A stretch of DNA of 64,000 nucleotides from Bradyrhizobium sp. Ash2021 (GTDB taxonomy: Bacteria; Pseudomonadota; Alphaproteobacteria; Rhizobiales; Xanthobacteraceae), in contig NZ_CP100604.1 in the NCBI RefSeq assembly GCF_031202265.1, positions 496,001 through 560,000 of the forward strand, given 5' to 3'. Numbering within the stretch: position 1 is the stretch's first letter; each line of letters opens with the position of its first letter. The notes beneath the pieces were generated by a model. That model saw only the letters and a list, made by a program, of their open reading frames with translations, made no database searches and had not been told where the DNA came from. Shown here piece by piece: positions 34,056 through 42,068 of the stretch. The translations under genes were made by a program, and so were the position numbers.

Positions 34056-35246
34056 TCACGCACCCACACTTTCACCGAGCCACTCGATCGCGGCCTCGGC
34101 TCCGCCCTTGCCGTGGGGGATGTCGAGCGCCTTGAGGGCGACTTCGATGACGCTGAGCGTGCCCAGGATCATCGGGGCGTTGACGTGGCCCATATGGGCG
34201 ATCCGGAACGCCTGGCCCTGCAGGTCGCCGATCCCGACGCCGAGCACCACGCCGCATTTTTCCTTGCAATAACGATGCAGCGACACCGGGTCGTTGCCGT
34301 TCATCACGACCGTCGTGACCGTGTTCGAGCGCTCATGCGCTTCCGCAACATTGAAGCCGAGTACCTGGCCTTCGGCCCAGACCGCGACCGCGCGCCGCAC
34401 CGCTTCGGCGAGCAGGCGATGACGCAGGAAAGCGTTTTCGAGCCCTTCCGCAAGCAGCATGTTGACGGCCTGGCGCAGCGCGAACAGCAGATGCACCGGC
34501 GCTGTGCCGGCATATTTGCGGTAATGCTCGGGACCCTCGCGTTCGGTCCAGTCCCAATAGGGTGTGCGCATGTTGGCCGTCTTGTGCACCTCGCGGGCGC
34601 GGTCGCTGGCAGCGACGAATCCTAAGCCCGGCGGCGTCATCAGGCCCTTTTGCGAGCCGGACATCGCGACGTCGATGCCCCATTTATCCATTTCGAACGG
34701 CATGCAGCCCAGCGACGCCACGGTGTCGACCATGAACAGCGCGGGATGGCCGCATTCCTTGATGACCTTGCCGATCGCTTCGATGTCGTTAAAGACGCCT
34801 GAGGCCGTATCGACCTGCACCGCGAGGATCGCTTTGATCTTGTGATCCTTGTCCTGCCGCAAGCGCGCCTCGACTTCCGCCGGACGGATCGCACGGCGCC
34901 AGTCGCCTTTCAGCACCTCGACATCGGCGCCCATCGCGGTGGCGGCGCTGCCCCAGCCGATCGCAAAGCGGCCGCTTTCCAGCACCAGCACCTTGTCGCC
35001 GCGCGACAGCACGTTGCTCAGCGTGGCTTCCCACGCGCCATGGCCGTTGGCGATGTAGATGTAGGATTGTCCCTTGGTGGCGAACAGTTTGCTGAGCTCG
35101 GCGAGCAGGGTTTCGGTCAGCTCCACCATCTCCCTGGAATAGATGTCCAGCGCCGGACGATGCATCGCCTGCAGCACTTCGTCGGGCATGGTGGTGGGTC
35201 CGGGGATGGCCAGAAATTCCCGGCCCGCGCGAACGGTCATTTTCAT
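34056..35246 (-). CDS. Class V aminotransferase, probably serine-glyoxylate aminotransferase
   Basis: A 396-residue PLP enzyme. The start MKMTVRAGREFLAIPGPTTM with the GPT motif, the PLP aspartate in LFMVDTVASLGCMPFEMD and the Schiff-base lysine in MSGSQKGLMTPPGLGF are typical of the serine/alanine-glyoxylate group. It would convert glyoxylate to glycine with serine or alanine as amino donor. AAGGA precedes the ATG. Class V also includes 2-aminoethylphosphonate transaminases, and an Fe3+/phosphonate-type ABC transporter lies downstream, so that role is not excluded. Confidence 0.82.
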   Translation of the reverse strand: MKMTVRAGREFLAIPGPTTMPDEVLQAMHRPALDIYSREMVELTETLLAELSKLFATKGQSYIYIANGHGAWEATLSNVLSRGDKVLVLESGRFAIGWGSAATAMGADVEVLKGDWRRAIRPAEVEARLRQDKDHKIKAILAVQVDTASGVFNDIEAIGKVIKECGHPALFMVDTVASLGCMPFEMDKWGIDVAMSGSQKGLMTPPGLGFVAASDRAREVHKTANMRTPYWDWTEREGPEHYRKYAGTAPVHLLFALRQAVNMLLAEGLENAFLRHRLLAEAVRRAVAVWAEGQVLGFNVAEAHERSNTVTTVVMNGNDPVSLHRYCKEKCGVVLGVGIGDLQGQAFRIAHMGHVNAPMILGTLSVIEVALKALDIPHGKGGAEAAIEWLGESVGA

Positions 35247-35334
35247 TATTCCTTAGTCGGTGGAAGGCGGAAGCTAGGTGGTTGGAGATAATTGCGAGGG
35301 TTCAAGTGAGAGCATCATCATATTGGATCGAGAC

Positions 35335-35421
35335 CGTCATTGCGAGCGCAGCGAAGCAATCCATCTGTGCCAAAATGACGGCCTATGGATTGCTTCGTCG
35401 CTTGCGCTCCTCGCAATGACG
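35335..35421. repeat. REP-like palindrome (CGTCATTGCGAG family), copy 2
   Basis: CGTCATTGCGAGCGCAGCGA at the left, CTCCTCGCAATGACG at the right and an inner GCAATCCAT / ATGGATTGC pair. It lies between two genes on the minus strand. Confidence 0.85.
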
Positions 35422-35434
35422 GGGATAGAGCACC

Positions 35435-36274
35435 CTATTTCCCCATCGCTTCGGCGACCGCATGCCAGATCTGATCCTTGATCTCGGTGGCCGCGGGGCT
35501 CGGGATCGTCACCGCGGGGCCGTCGCGCTTGCGGCAGGCCTCGACCAGCCGCAGCACCCAGATCTCGCCGTCGGTATAATAGAGGTCGCCACCGCCGTTG
35601 CGCCCGGTCAGGGTTGGGCCGATGCCGGTCACCTGATATTTCGCGTCCACCATTCCTGCGTTTTCCAGGTCGGCGGTGAGCACGGCGCGTTCGGCATCGA
35701 GGTCGGGGCTGATATGATGCGTCACCGCGACGGTATATTTGCTGACGCCGACGCCGCGATCCTCGGTCGCCGCGCCCAGCCATACCGGGCGCTTCTCCGC
35801 GCCCTGGTCCAGCACCTTCCAGTAGCGCACGTGATTGCGGCGATCGGCACTGGCGCCGATCGGCTTTTCGAACGCGAGGTCTTCCCGCCGGCCGAGATAA
35901 TAGAGATTGCTGACCGGCGCGTCCTTGTAGGGGCGATCGAGCAGCACGCTGCCGACGATCTCGATCGACGATTTCAGCGTGATCGGATCGGCCGGATACC
36001 AGCCCGCTTCGTGCATGGCGCAGACCACGTCATGCTGATCGCCGACCAGGCCGACATTGATCGGGTCGCCGGGAATGCCCTGCCCGGTCCGCGTCACCAT
36101 CGGCAGATTTTCAAGGCCTTTCTGGTGTTCGTAGTGCGTCCAGAACAATGGCAGCACCAGATAGGCGAGCAGGGTGTACGCCAGCACGACGCCGAGCGCG
36201 ACCAGCAGAAAGCGCTCCAGTCGCGAACGCTCCGGAGGTAGCGGGGCCAGCAGATCGTCGTAGAGGTCGCTCAT
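35435..36274 (-). CDS. LssY C-terminal-domain membrane protein
   Basis: A 279-residue protein with one N-terminal membrane helix (~20-45, FLLVALGVVLAYTLLAYLVL) and a large domain that fits LssY_C: GDPINVGLVGDQHDVVCAMH, AGWYPADPITLKSSIEIVGS, then RPYKDAPVSNLYYLGRREDL and HVRYWKV. LssY proteins were first linked to secretion in Legionella, but the domain's biochemical role is unknown. Here the domain occurs alone, without the PAP2 phosphatase part. It stands between the aminotransferase and the nuclease gene with repeats on both sides. Confidence 0.75.
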   Translation of the reverse strand: MSDLYDDLLAPLPPERSRLERFLLVALGVVLAYTLLAYLVLPLFWTHYEHQKGLENLPMVTRTGQGIPGDPINVGLVGDQHDVVCAMHEAGWYPADPITLKSSIEIVGSVLLDRPYKDAPVSNLYYLGRREDLAFEKPIGASADRRNHVRYWKVLDQGAEKRPVWLGAATEDRGVGVSKYTVAVTHHISPDLDAERAVLTADLENAGMVDAKYQVTGIGPTLTGRNGGGDLYYTDGEIWVLRLVEACRKRDGPAVTIPSPAATEIKDQIWHAVAEAMGK

Positions 36275-36309
36275 GGGCGAAGTCTAGCGCGTTTTTTTGT
36301 AGGCGGGGC

Positions 36310-36425
36310 TTCATCCTTCGAGACGCGGCTTACGCCGCTCCTCAGGATGAGGTCCTCTACCCACAGGACCAGATATTAAACCCTCATGGTGAGGAGCGCG
36401 TCTTCGCGCGTCTCGAACCATGAGG
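36310..36425. repeat. Palindromic repeat (CATCCTTCGAGACG family)
   Basis: Two linked hairpins: CATCCTTCGAGACGCGGC with GCCGCTCCTCAGGATGAG, then CCTCATGGTGAGGAGCGCG with CGCGTCTCGAACCATGAGG. This is a familiar intergenic type in Bradyrhizobium-like DNA and the only copy here. Confidence 0.75.
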
Positions 36426-36437
36426 CCACAGACAGCT

Positions 36438-37166
36438 CTATCGCCGCGTCTCGCGGCAGCCGGCGGCTTCGGCTTCGTCGACCGAGCAGAACCAGCGCGT
36501 GCCCTTGGAAATTTTCATCTCGATCTTGGCGTACCAGCGGCTGGTCGGCTGATGGTAGATGCATTCCCCTGAACGATTCACGTTGCCCTTGATGGTGCAA
36601 TCGGGCGACGGCGCGACCGATCCGGACGCCGATGCCAGCAGGATCGTCGAGGCATTTTCCGGCGGCTTGGCGGCGCCCAAAATCGTCGTCTTCTTGTTGC
36701 GGGCGCGCCAGTCCCACGGCGCGATGAACGCGCCCTGCCACATCCCGGCCTTGGCCTCGCGCGCGGCCTTTTCCTCGGCGTCGTAATCGTGCGAAAACCG
36801 CGCATAGGCCAGCGCCCAGCCGCTCGCCACCAGCCATTTCTGGATGTCCTCGCCGTCAACTTCGCAGTGCGCGACGATGCGGCCGCGCCGATCGGTGGTG
36901 CGGGTATGGCAGGTCCAGCTTTTGCCGCCGGCATGCTTGATCAGCTCGTCGCGCGCCGCAACCCCGCAGGTCCAGCGTTCGCCATGGGTGTTGAGGCAAA
37001 GCTGGTCGGTCGACGGCGCGTCGACGCCGCCGAGGCGGATGCGGCTGTTGCCGATCTGGATCTGGTCGCCCTCGCGGATCTTCGGCACGCCGGTGATATC
37101 GGCCGCGCCGGCCAAAGCGGGCGGCAGCATGAGCAGAATGGCTGTGAGCAGCGTCTTCAGTTTCAT
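36438..37166 (-). CDS. Secreted staphylococcal-nuclease-like (TNase) protein
   Basis: A 242-residue protein with a Sec signal (MKLKTLLTAILLMLPPALAG, cleavage about residue 22). The SNase fold follows: RIRLGGVDAPSTDQLC holds the conserved Arg and Asp near the calcium site, CHTRTTDRRGRIVAHCEVDG the second arginine region and GWALAYARFSHDYDAEEKAA the third. The C-terminal ~60 residues (CTIKGNVNRSGECIYHQP, then TRWFCSVDEAEAAGCR) are a cysteine-containing add-on often seen after this domain in rhizobia. It should degrade nucleic acid outside the cytoplasm. The start at 37166 gives the clean signal peptide. Confidence 0.82.
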   Translation of the reverse strand: MKLKTLLTAILLMLPPALAGAADITGVPKIREGDQIQIGNSRIRLGGVDAPSTDQLCLNTHGERWTCGVAARDELIKHAGGKSWTCHTRTTDRRGRIVAHCEVDGEDIQKWLVASGWALAYARFSHDYDAEEKAAREAKAGMWQGAFIAPWDWRARNKKTTILGAAKPPENASTILLASASGSVAPSPDCTIKGNVNRSGECIYHQPTSRWYAKIEMKISKGTRWFCSVDEAEAAGCRETRR

Positions 37167-37282
37167 CGGCAATCCCGGCAACGGATAAAGTGCTGGGCGA
37201 ATTGTGCGGACAATGAGGCGGTCTTGCCAGAGCCAGACCGCCGCACGGCTGTCAACTTCCCGTCATTGGTCCAAATGTTTGC

Positions 37283-37316
37283 CGTCATTGCGACCCGTTG
37301 GCTCCTCGCAATGACG
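37283..37316. repeat. Remnant of the CGTCATTGCGAG repeat (copy 3, outer arms only)
   Basis: CGTCATTGCGACCCGTTGGC joined to TCCTCGCAATGACG: the outer arms survive but the middle ~50-80 bp is missing, as after a hairpin deletion. Confidence 0.75.
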
Positions 37317-37325
37317 GCTGATAGT

Positions 37326-39062
37326 TCAGCCTCCCTTCCCACCAGCCCGCATCATCACACCCCTTGCCAACGCCAGCCCCATCAGCACGAAGGCCGAGGT
37401 CACCTCGGGGCCGCCGACCAGGATCCGAGTCGGCGTCTTCATCTTGTTCCATTCATAGGCCTTGTAGGGGCCATGCCGGCCGCCTTCGCCTGTTTGCGCG
37501 ACGATGCAGGCGAGCGGCGCGGCAAAGCTCGCGAGCTCGGCGCCGAGATGCGCCAGCGCCATCAGCGCCAGCGCCGCGTCGAACGCGTTCATTTCGTGGG
37601 TGATGAGCTCGGTCTGCACATAGGCCAGCACCCGGATGCGGATGAACTCGAAGGTGCCGCCGGGATCGATCGCCTGCCGCGCGGCCGGCGGCAACGCGAT
37701 GAAGGCGGCATAGCAGCGGCCGAAATAGGCCGAATACAATTCCGGCAGATAATAGATATGCGAGCGCGGATTTGTGAACGCGCCGCTTTCGACCAGCCGT
37801 TTCTGGAAGCCGATGATGCCGTGAACCGTTGCCAGCCGCTGCGGGGTCTCGATCACTTTCCAGCGCTTGAGATTGCGGAAACTGACTTCGAGGATGTCGA
37901 GATTGAGCGTCGGATCGAGATCGTTGCCATAGGGCCGGTCGCCGCTGAGGTTGTCGATCCAGGTGACGACGCCGCCCTCGTAATCGACATTGTCGTTCAG
38001 CGGCACGGTGACGCGCGGCTCATTGGCGCCCTCGCGCACCTGCAGGCCGCTGTAGAAATCCAGCAGCGGCTGTTCGAGGATCGGATCGTCGGAGCCGGCT
38101 TGCGTGGCGGCCGAGAACGCGCATGCGGTGGTGTCGCAATCCGGCACGTAAATGCCAAAGCCTAAATCCTGCTTGATCTGGGAGAAGAATTTTGAGAACC
38201 GCGGATGCGGCAGCGGCGCCAGCGCGGTGATGACGTTGACGGTCGAGCCGTCATGCGAGGGCACTGCTTCCGCGCTGACCTTGAGGCAGAAATCCACCAT
38301 CTCCGCGATCGCGCGGCGCGCGGCGCCGGCCTGATCCACTGACGCCAGCCCGGTTTCGACAAAGCCGAGCAGCGCCTCGGTGAAGAACGCGTCGTAATAG
38401 GCCGAGCGATGGCGGATCTGCATCGGCTGCCACATCGGCTCGGCAATCCCTCGCCAGGGCGGATTGATCAGGGCGCGGGCCGGCGAATGCGCGATGAAAA
38501 TCCGCGCCAGGTTGAACAGCAAGGTCGAGTTCTTGTAGCCGCGCGAATTCAGCCCGGTCAGCGCCATCACCATCTCGCGCCCGCCCATGTCGGGATCGCC
38601 GATCAGGTTGAACGCGGCATAGGTCGGGATGAAGCCGTTGTTCGAAAACGACCGCAACAGATGCGCGCCGCAGGTCCGGATCGTGCGCTCGATCTCGGCC
38701 ATATCGGGTACGCGTCCGGGTGCGGGTGCCGGCTTTGGCTGCGGGTGCCGGACCTCGATACTGTCCATGAGTTCCGCCACAGGCTGACCGATCGCGGCCC
38801 AGTCCGGCGCGTCGTCGTCGCGGGCAGAAAGCAGCGCCTCGCGCAGCCGCTGCAGCCTCCCCTCGTCGCGCAATTGCGGCAGGCCGGTGCGGCGCAGCAG
38901 CGACCGCAGCGCCGGATTGCCCAGCGCGGTTTTGTAGAACTTGCCGAGATGGGCGTCGCCGTAGTCCAGCAGCAGGGGATCGCAGACGTCGTACAGCGAG
39001 GGACCGTCCTTTCGGGCGGTCAGCGCGCGAAAGGCGGCGCCGGCGATGGTGTGAAAGCCCAT
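37326..39062 (-). CDS. Large hypothetical protein (578 aa), unrecognised
   Basis: I do not recognise the family. The sequence looks soluble and mostly helical, without signal peptide or membrane helices. Conspicuous parts are SLYDVCDPLLLDYGDAHLGK near residue 25-45, FSNNGFIPTYAAFNLIGDPD, VTWIDNLSGDRPYGNDLDPT around 370-390 and HGPYKAYEWNKMKTPTRILV close to the C-terminus. The acidic YGNDLDPTLNLDILE and the tryptophan/tyrosine-rich helices recall enzymes working on hydrophobic or isoprenoid substrates, but that is a guess. ATG at 39062 is chosen; an extension to 39152 adds a poor N-terminus. It is a single gene. Confidence 0.7.
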   Translation of the reverse strand: MGFHTIAGAAFRALTARKDGPSLYDVCDPLLLDYGDAHLGKFYKTALGNPALRSLLRRTGLPQLRDEGRLQRLREALLSARDDDAPDWAAIGQPVAELMDSIEVRHPQPKPAPAPGRVPDMAEIERTIRTCGAHLLRSFSNNGFIPTYAAFNLIGDPDMGGREMVMALTGLNSRGYKNSTLLFNLARIFIAHSPARALINPPWRGIAEPMWQPMQIRHRSAYYDAFFTEALLGFVETGLASVDQAGAARRAIAEMVDFCLKVSAEAVPSHDGSTVNVITALAPLPHPRFSKFFSQIKQDLGFGIYVPDCDTTACAFSAATQAGSDDPILEQPLLDFYSGLQVREGANEPRVTVPLNDNVDYEGGVVTWIDNLSGDRPYGNDLDPTLNLDILEVSFRNLKRWKVIETPQRLATVHGIIGFQKRLVESGAFTNPRSHIYYLPELYSAYFGRCYAAFIALPPAARQAIDPGGTFEFIRIRVLAYVQTELITHEMNAFDAALALMALAHLGAELASFAAPLACIVAQTGEGGRHGPYKAYEWNKMKTPTRILVGGPEVTSAFVLMGLALARGVMMRAGGKGG

Positions 39063-39472
39063 GAAGTCAAATTCCGCACTCGCCGTTCCGCACGCCCCCG
39101 CCAAGCCGCACCCCCACTGGTGTCGGCTTTTCGGAACCTGCAAGCGCTTCAAAAATTATACGAACAGCAGGGAAATACAAATGTGATCGAAGTCACGGAA
39201 AAGCCCCCGTTTCTGGCGTGTAGTGGCCCCGTCAGGGGTTCGCGGGCGTCAATTTTTATCAAGCAATATCAGTAGCTTACCTCATTAATACAGATCGGTG
39301 TTGCCCTCCGGGGCTGAATGAGGTTAAGGGTTTCCTTGTTGCGATGCCGCAAATTGCTCACAATTCGACGGCACACACTTCGCAACCCCTAAAACCCCGG
39401 ACGGTACTGGCGCGACTAACTTGGCGCGCGTCTTGAGAAGTGCCTCTGGATAACGATTGGGAATGAAACGCG
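39063..39472. other. Divergent intergenic region upstream of the pseudo-caspase
   Basis: About 410 bases. It is AT-rich at 39150-39290 and holds a CRP-like site at 39182-39197. Several weak promoters are possible. No gene is seen. Confidence 0.5.
39182..39197. promoter_or_regulatory. CRP-like binding site
   Basis: TGTGA-TCGAAG-TCACG matches the classical TGTGA-N6-TCACA site at 9 of 10 defined positions. It lies between two divergent genes, 120 bp from one start and 276 bp from the other. Several Crp/Fnr genes are in the window, but which regulator would bind is unknown. Confidence 0.4.
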
Positions 39473-40312
39473 ATGAATGTCAGGCAGCTCCGCATTTCCC
39501 GCCGCTCGGTCGCCATTGCGACCGCGCTGGTCGGCATGGTGTCGCTGGCGATCGGCGCCCATGCCGCGCTGAACAAGCGCTCGCTCGACGCCGCCAAGGC
39601 GATCGCGACCGAACAGAACAGCGATTCCGCCAGGAAGACCTCCCGCCTCGCGCTGGTGATCGGCAACGGCCATTATCCCGACGCGGCAGCACCCCTGGCC
39701 CAGCCGATCAATGACGCCCATGGCCTGAGCGCGGCATTGCGCGGCAATGGTTTCGACGTCGACGTGGTCGAAGACGCCACCAAGGACGACATGGCCCGCG
39801 CCATCGGCCGCCTCAAGAGCAAGATCGGGCCGGACACGGTGGTGATGCTGTTCTTCGGCGGCTACGGCGTCCAGGTCGGCCGCGAGAGTTTTATGATCCC
39901 GGTCGATGCCGCGATCTGGAAGGAAGCCGATGTCCGCCGCGACGGCGTCAGCGTCGAGTCGGTGCTGGACGCGATCATGGAGCAGGGCGCCAAGGCAAAA
40001 CTGGTCGTGCTCGACGCCTCGCGCCGCAACCCCTATGAGCGCCGCTTCCGTTCGTTCTCCCACGGGCTGGCCCCGATCAGCCCGCCGGAAAACACGATTG
40101 TGCTGAGCGCAGCGACGCCGGGCAAGGTGGCCGACGATTCCAGGGGCCAGTACAGCGTGCTGGTCGCCGAACTCCTGAATAATTTGACCGCCCAGGCCGG
40201 CGCCGAAAGCGCCTTCAACAAAACCCGCGTCGCGATCTCCCGCGCCAGTGAAGGCGAGCAGGTCCCGTCGGTGTCGTCCTCGCTGCTGGAAGACATCCGC
40301 ATCGGCGGGTGA
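39473..40312 (+). CDS. Caspase-fold protein lacking both catalytic residues (pseudo-caspase)
   Basis: A 279-residue peptidase C14-like protein with an N-terminal signal anchor (~12-32). The caspase p20 core is clear: SRLALVIGNGHY, then AALRGNGFDVDVVEDATKDD, VVMLFFGGYGVQVGRESFMI and KLVVLDASRRNPYERRF. Active orthocaspases have a His in the first motif (GHG) and a Cys in the second (DACRNNP). Here these positions are Tyr131 and Ser183, so proteolysis by the usual dyad is not possible. The flanking fold residues are intact, arguing for a conserved non-enzymatic role such as binding or scaffolding at the membrane. It stands alone. Confidence 0.85.
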   Translation: MNVRQLRISRRSVAIATALVGMVSLAIGAHAALNKRSLDAAKAIATEQNSDSARKTSRLALVIGNGHYPDAAAPLAQPINDAHGLSAALRGNGFDVDVVEDATKDDMARAIGRLKSKIGPDTVVMLFFGGYGVQVGRESFMIPVDAAIWKEADVRRDGVSVESVLDAIMEQGAKAKLVVLDASRRNPYERRFRSFSHGLAPISPPENTIVLSAATPGKVADDSRGQYSVLVAELLNNLTAQAGAESAFNKTRVAISRASEGEQVPSVSSSLLEDIRIGG

Positions 40313-40336
40313 GGCCAAAGCCCAACTCCATCAACC

Positions 40337-40462
40337 CGTCGTCCCGGGCTTGACCCGGGACCCATATCCACAGGCCTTCGTGGTTACGCCGGGCTGGTGC
40401 TCCAGCCTTTCTCAACAATCGATATCGGCAGCTATGGGTCCCGGCTCAAGGCCGGGACGACG
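40337..40462. repeat. Palindromic repeat (CGTCGTCCCGGGCTTGAC family)
   Basis: CGTCGTCCCGGGCTTGACC with CCCATA at the left mirrors TATGGGTCCCGGCTCAAGG with CCGGGACGACG at the right. A further half copy (AAGCCCGGGACGACGC) ends at 40500, just before the IS481 element. Confidence 0.8.
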
Positions 40463-40549
40463 CTGATACAAGCCGCGATCCATCAAGCCCGGGACGACGC
40501 GGATAAATCGTGCCTGCTTACCTCGCATCCGCCCGCTCTCTTTCTGCAA

Positions 40550-41903
40550 CCGACGACATAGGTAACAGTTCAGCCCGACGACATAGGTAACACAATTCTC
40601 GTTTCGTTCAGGTCTGCTGTTTTTGTGGCTGTGGACCCTGTGGGCGATGCTCTTGCATCGTCCACAAGTCCACAGGCCTGTTTGGGTTTTCGCAGGCGGT
40701 CGTCGCGGTGGGCGATCGTGCCGAGCACGATCGGGCCGTAGCAGACCGTCCATCCAGCGGCATCGTGTTCGCAGAGGCCGACCGGCTCGCCGATCAAGGC
40801 CCCGCTGATGTAGATCGTTTGGCCCTGCCATTTGATCTCGCCGTTATGACGCACCCGCCGCACTTCGCAGTCACCGTATTCCGGCTCGCGCAAGACGCCG
40901 TCGAAGCGGCGCGGCGAGGAGGTATAGTGATCGGCCGGCGTGTCATCGTCGAGCGACTCGTGCGGACGCTGTTCGTTGTAGATGCGCTGGAAGTTCCGCA
41001 AGCGCTTGAGCTGCTCGCGCAGGCTGTGCGCCGGTGGACTGGCGGTGTCCTGCAACAGCGTCAGATGCATCCGCTCGTGGCGGCCATTCTGCTGCGGTTT
41101 GCCGGGCGCAATCCGCTCCGGCAGCACGCCCGCCTTGATCACCTTGACCGACAGTTGCGAAAGCCCGCCGGCACCGCGCGACGCAAAGGGCGGACCGTTG
41201 TCGGAACGCAGCCGATGCGGCAGGCCGAACTCGCGGAAGGCGGCCTCCACGACCGGCCAGACGTGCGCGGTATCGGTACGCGTCATCGCCTGGCAGCGCA
41301 GCAGATACCGGCTATGGGCATCGGTCAGCGTCAGCGGTTCGCAGCATTTGCCGTCCCCCGTCATGAACCAGCCCTTGAAGTCGATGCACCACACCTCGTT
41401 GGCTGCCGTGCATTCCGCAAACGGTGCGCTCGAGGGCGGGCTGCGGCGGCGCAGCTTCCGCTTTACCGTCAATCCCTGGCGGTCGAACAAGGCTCCGATC
41501 GTGCTCGCCGCAGGCCATTCGAGCGCCGGCGCCCGACGTTCCAGAAAAGCCAGAACCTTCCGGGGTCCCCAACTCGGATGCGCCCGCCGCACCGCAAGGC
41601 AGCGTTCGGCGATCTCCTCGCCAATCGCCTGGGGATGATGCAGCGGCGCACGTGGGCGGTCCCACAGACCCTCAACACCGGCTTCCTGATAACGCTCAAG
41701 CCACTTGTATCCGACCCTTCGGCTCACGCCGAACCGCCGGCATACCGCCGCAAACGACTCCTCGTGCTCCTCCGCCGCAATCACAAAGCGCATCCGCTCG
41801 TCCACCGCACAGGTCTCCATCCAAACCATCGGCAAGGCCCTCCCTGCCGATCACTTGACCTGTTACCCATGTCGCCGGTCTATTGTGTTACCTATGTAGC
41901 CGG
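40550..41903. mobile_element. IS481-family insertion sequence
   Basis: A ~1.35 kb element with one transposase on the minus strand. The inverted end motif occurs twice at each end: CCGACGACATAGGTAACA at 40550-40567 and 40575-40592, and the inverse forms TGTTACCCATGTCGCCGG at 41861-41878 and TGTTACCTATGTAGCCGG at 41886-41903. The outermost pair is taken as the boundary; the true tips could be a few bases different. No target duplication was identified with confidence. Confidence 0.75.
40570..41829 (-). CDS. IS481-family DDE transposase
   Basis: A 419-residue transposase with an N-terminal helix-turn-helix (FAAVCRRFGVSRRVGYKWLE) and an rve-type integrase core. The catalytic triad is Asp in VWCIDFKGWFM, Asp in LRSDNGPPFAS and Glu in GRHERMHLTLL. 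The C-terminal 80 residues vary in this family. The gene is full length and undamaged, so the element could be active. ATG at 41829 is used; a TTG six bases upstream is possible. Confidence 0.88.
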   Translation of the reverse strand: MVWMETCAVDERMRFVIAAEEHEESFAAVCRRFGVSRRVGYKWLERYQEAGVEGLWDRPRAPLHHPQAIGEEIAERCLAVRRAHPSWGPRKVLAFLERRAPALEWPAASTIGALFDRQGLTVKRKLRRRSPPSSAPFAECTAANEVWCIDFKGWFMTGDGKCCEPLTLTDAHSRYLLRCQAMTRTDTAHVWPVVEAAFREFGLPHRLRSDNGPPFASRGAGGLSQLSVKVIKAGVLPERIAPGKPQQNGRHERMHLTLLQDTASPPAHSLREQLKRLRNFQRIYNEQRPHESLDDDTPADHYTSSPRRFDGVLREPEYGDCEVRRVRHNGEIKWQGQTIYISGALIGEPVGLCEHDAAGWTVCYGPIVLGTIAHRDDRLRKPKQACGLVDDARASPTGSTATKTADLNETRIVLPMSSG

Positions 41904-41916
41904 TTTGGACCCTCTT

Positions 41917-42038
41917 CACCTCTCCCCTTGTGGGAGAGGTCGGCGCGTAGCGCCGGGTGAGGGGTTACGGTCCCTCGATAGACCTGAACCCCTCACCCGA
42001 ATTGCTGCGCAATTCGACCTCTCCCTCCGGGAGAGGTG
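41917..42038. repeat. Palindromic repeat (CTCTCCC...GGGAGAGG family), copy 3
   Basis: CACCTCTCCCCTTGTGGGAG followed by GCGTAGCGCCGGGTGAGGGG, mirrored by CCCCTCACCCGAATTGCTGC and CTCTCCCTCCGGGAGAGGTG. It abuts the IS481 right end and the end of the RND adaptor gene. Confidence 0.8.
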
Positions 42039-42068
42039 CAACCCGCCGCGCGTTCCGAATTCCTGCCC

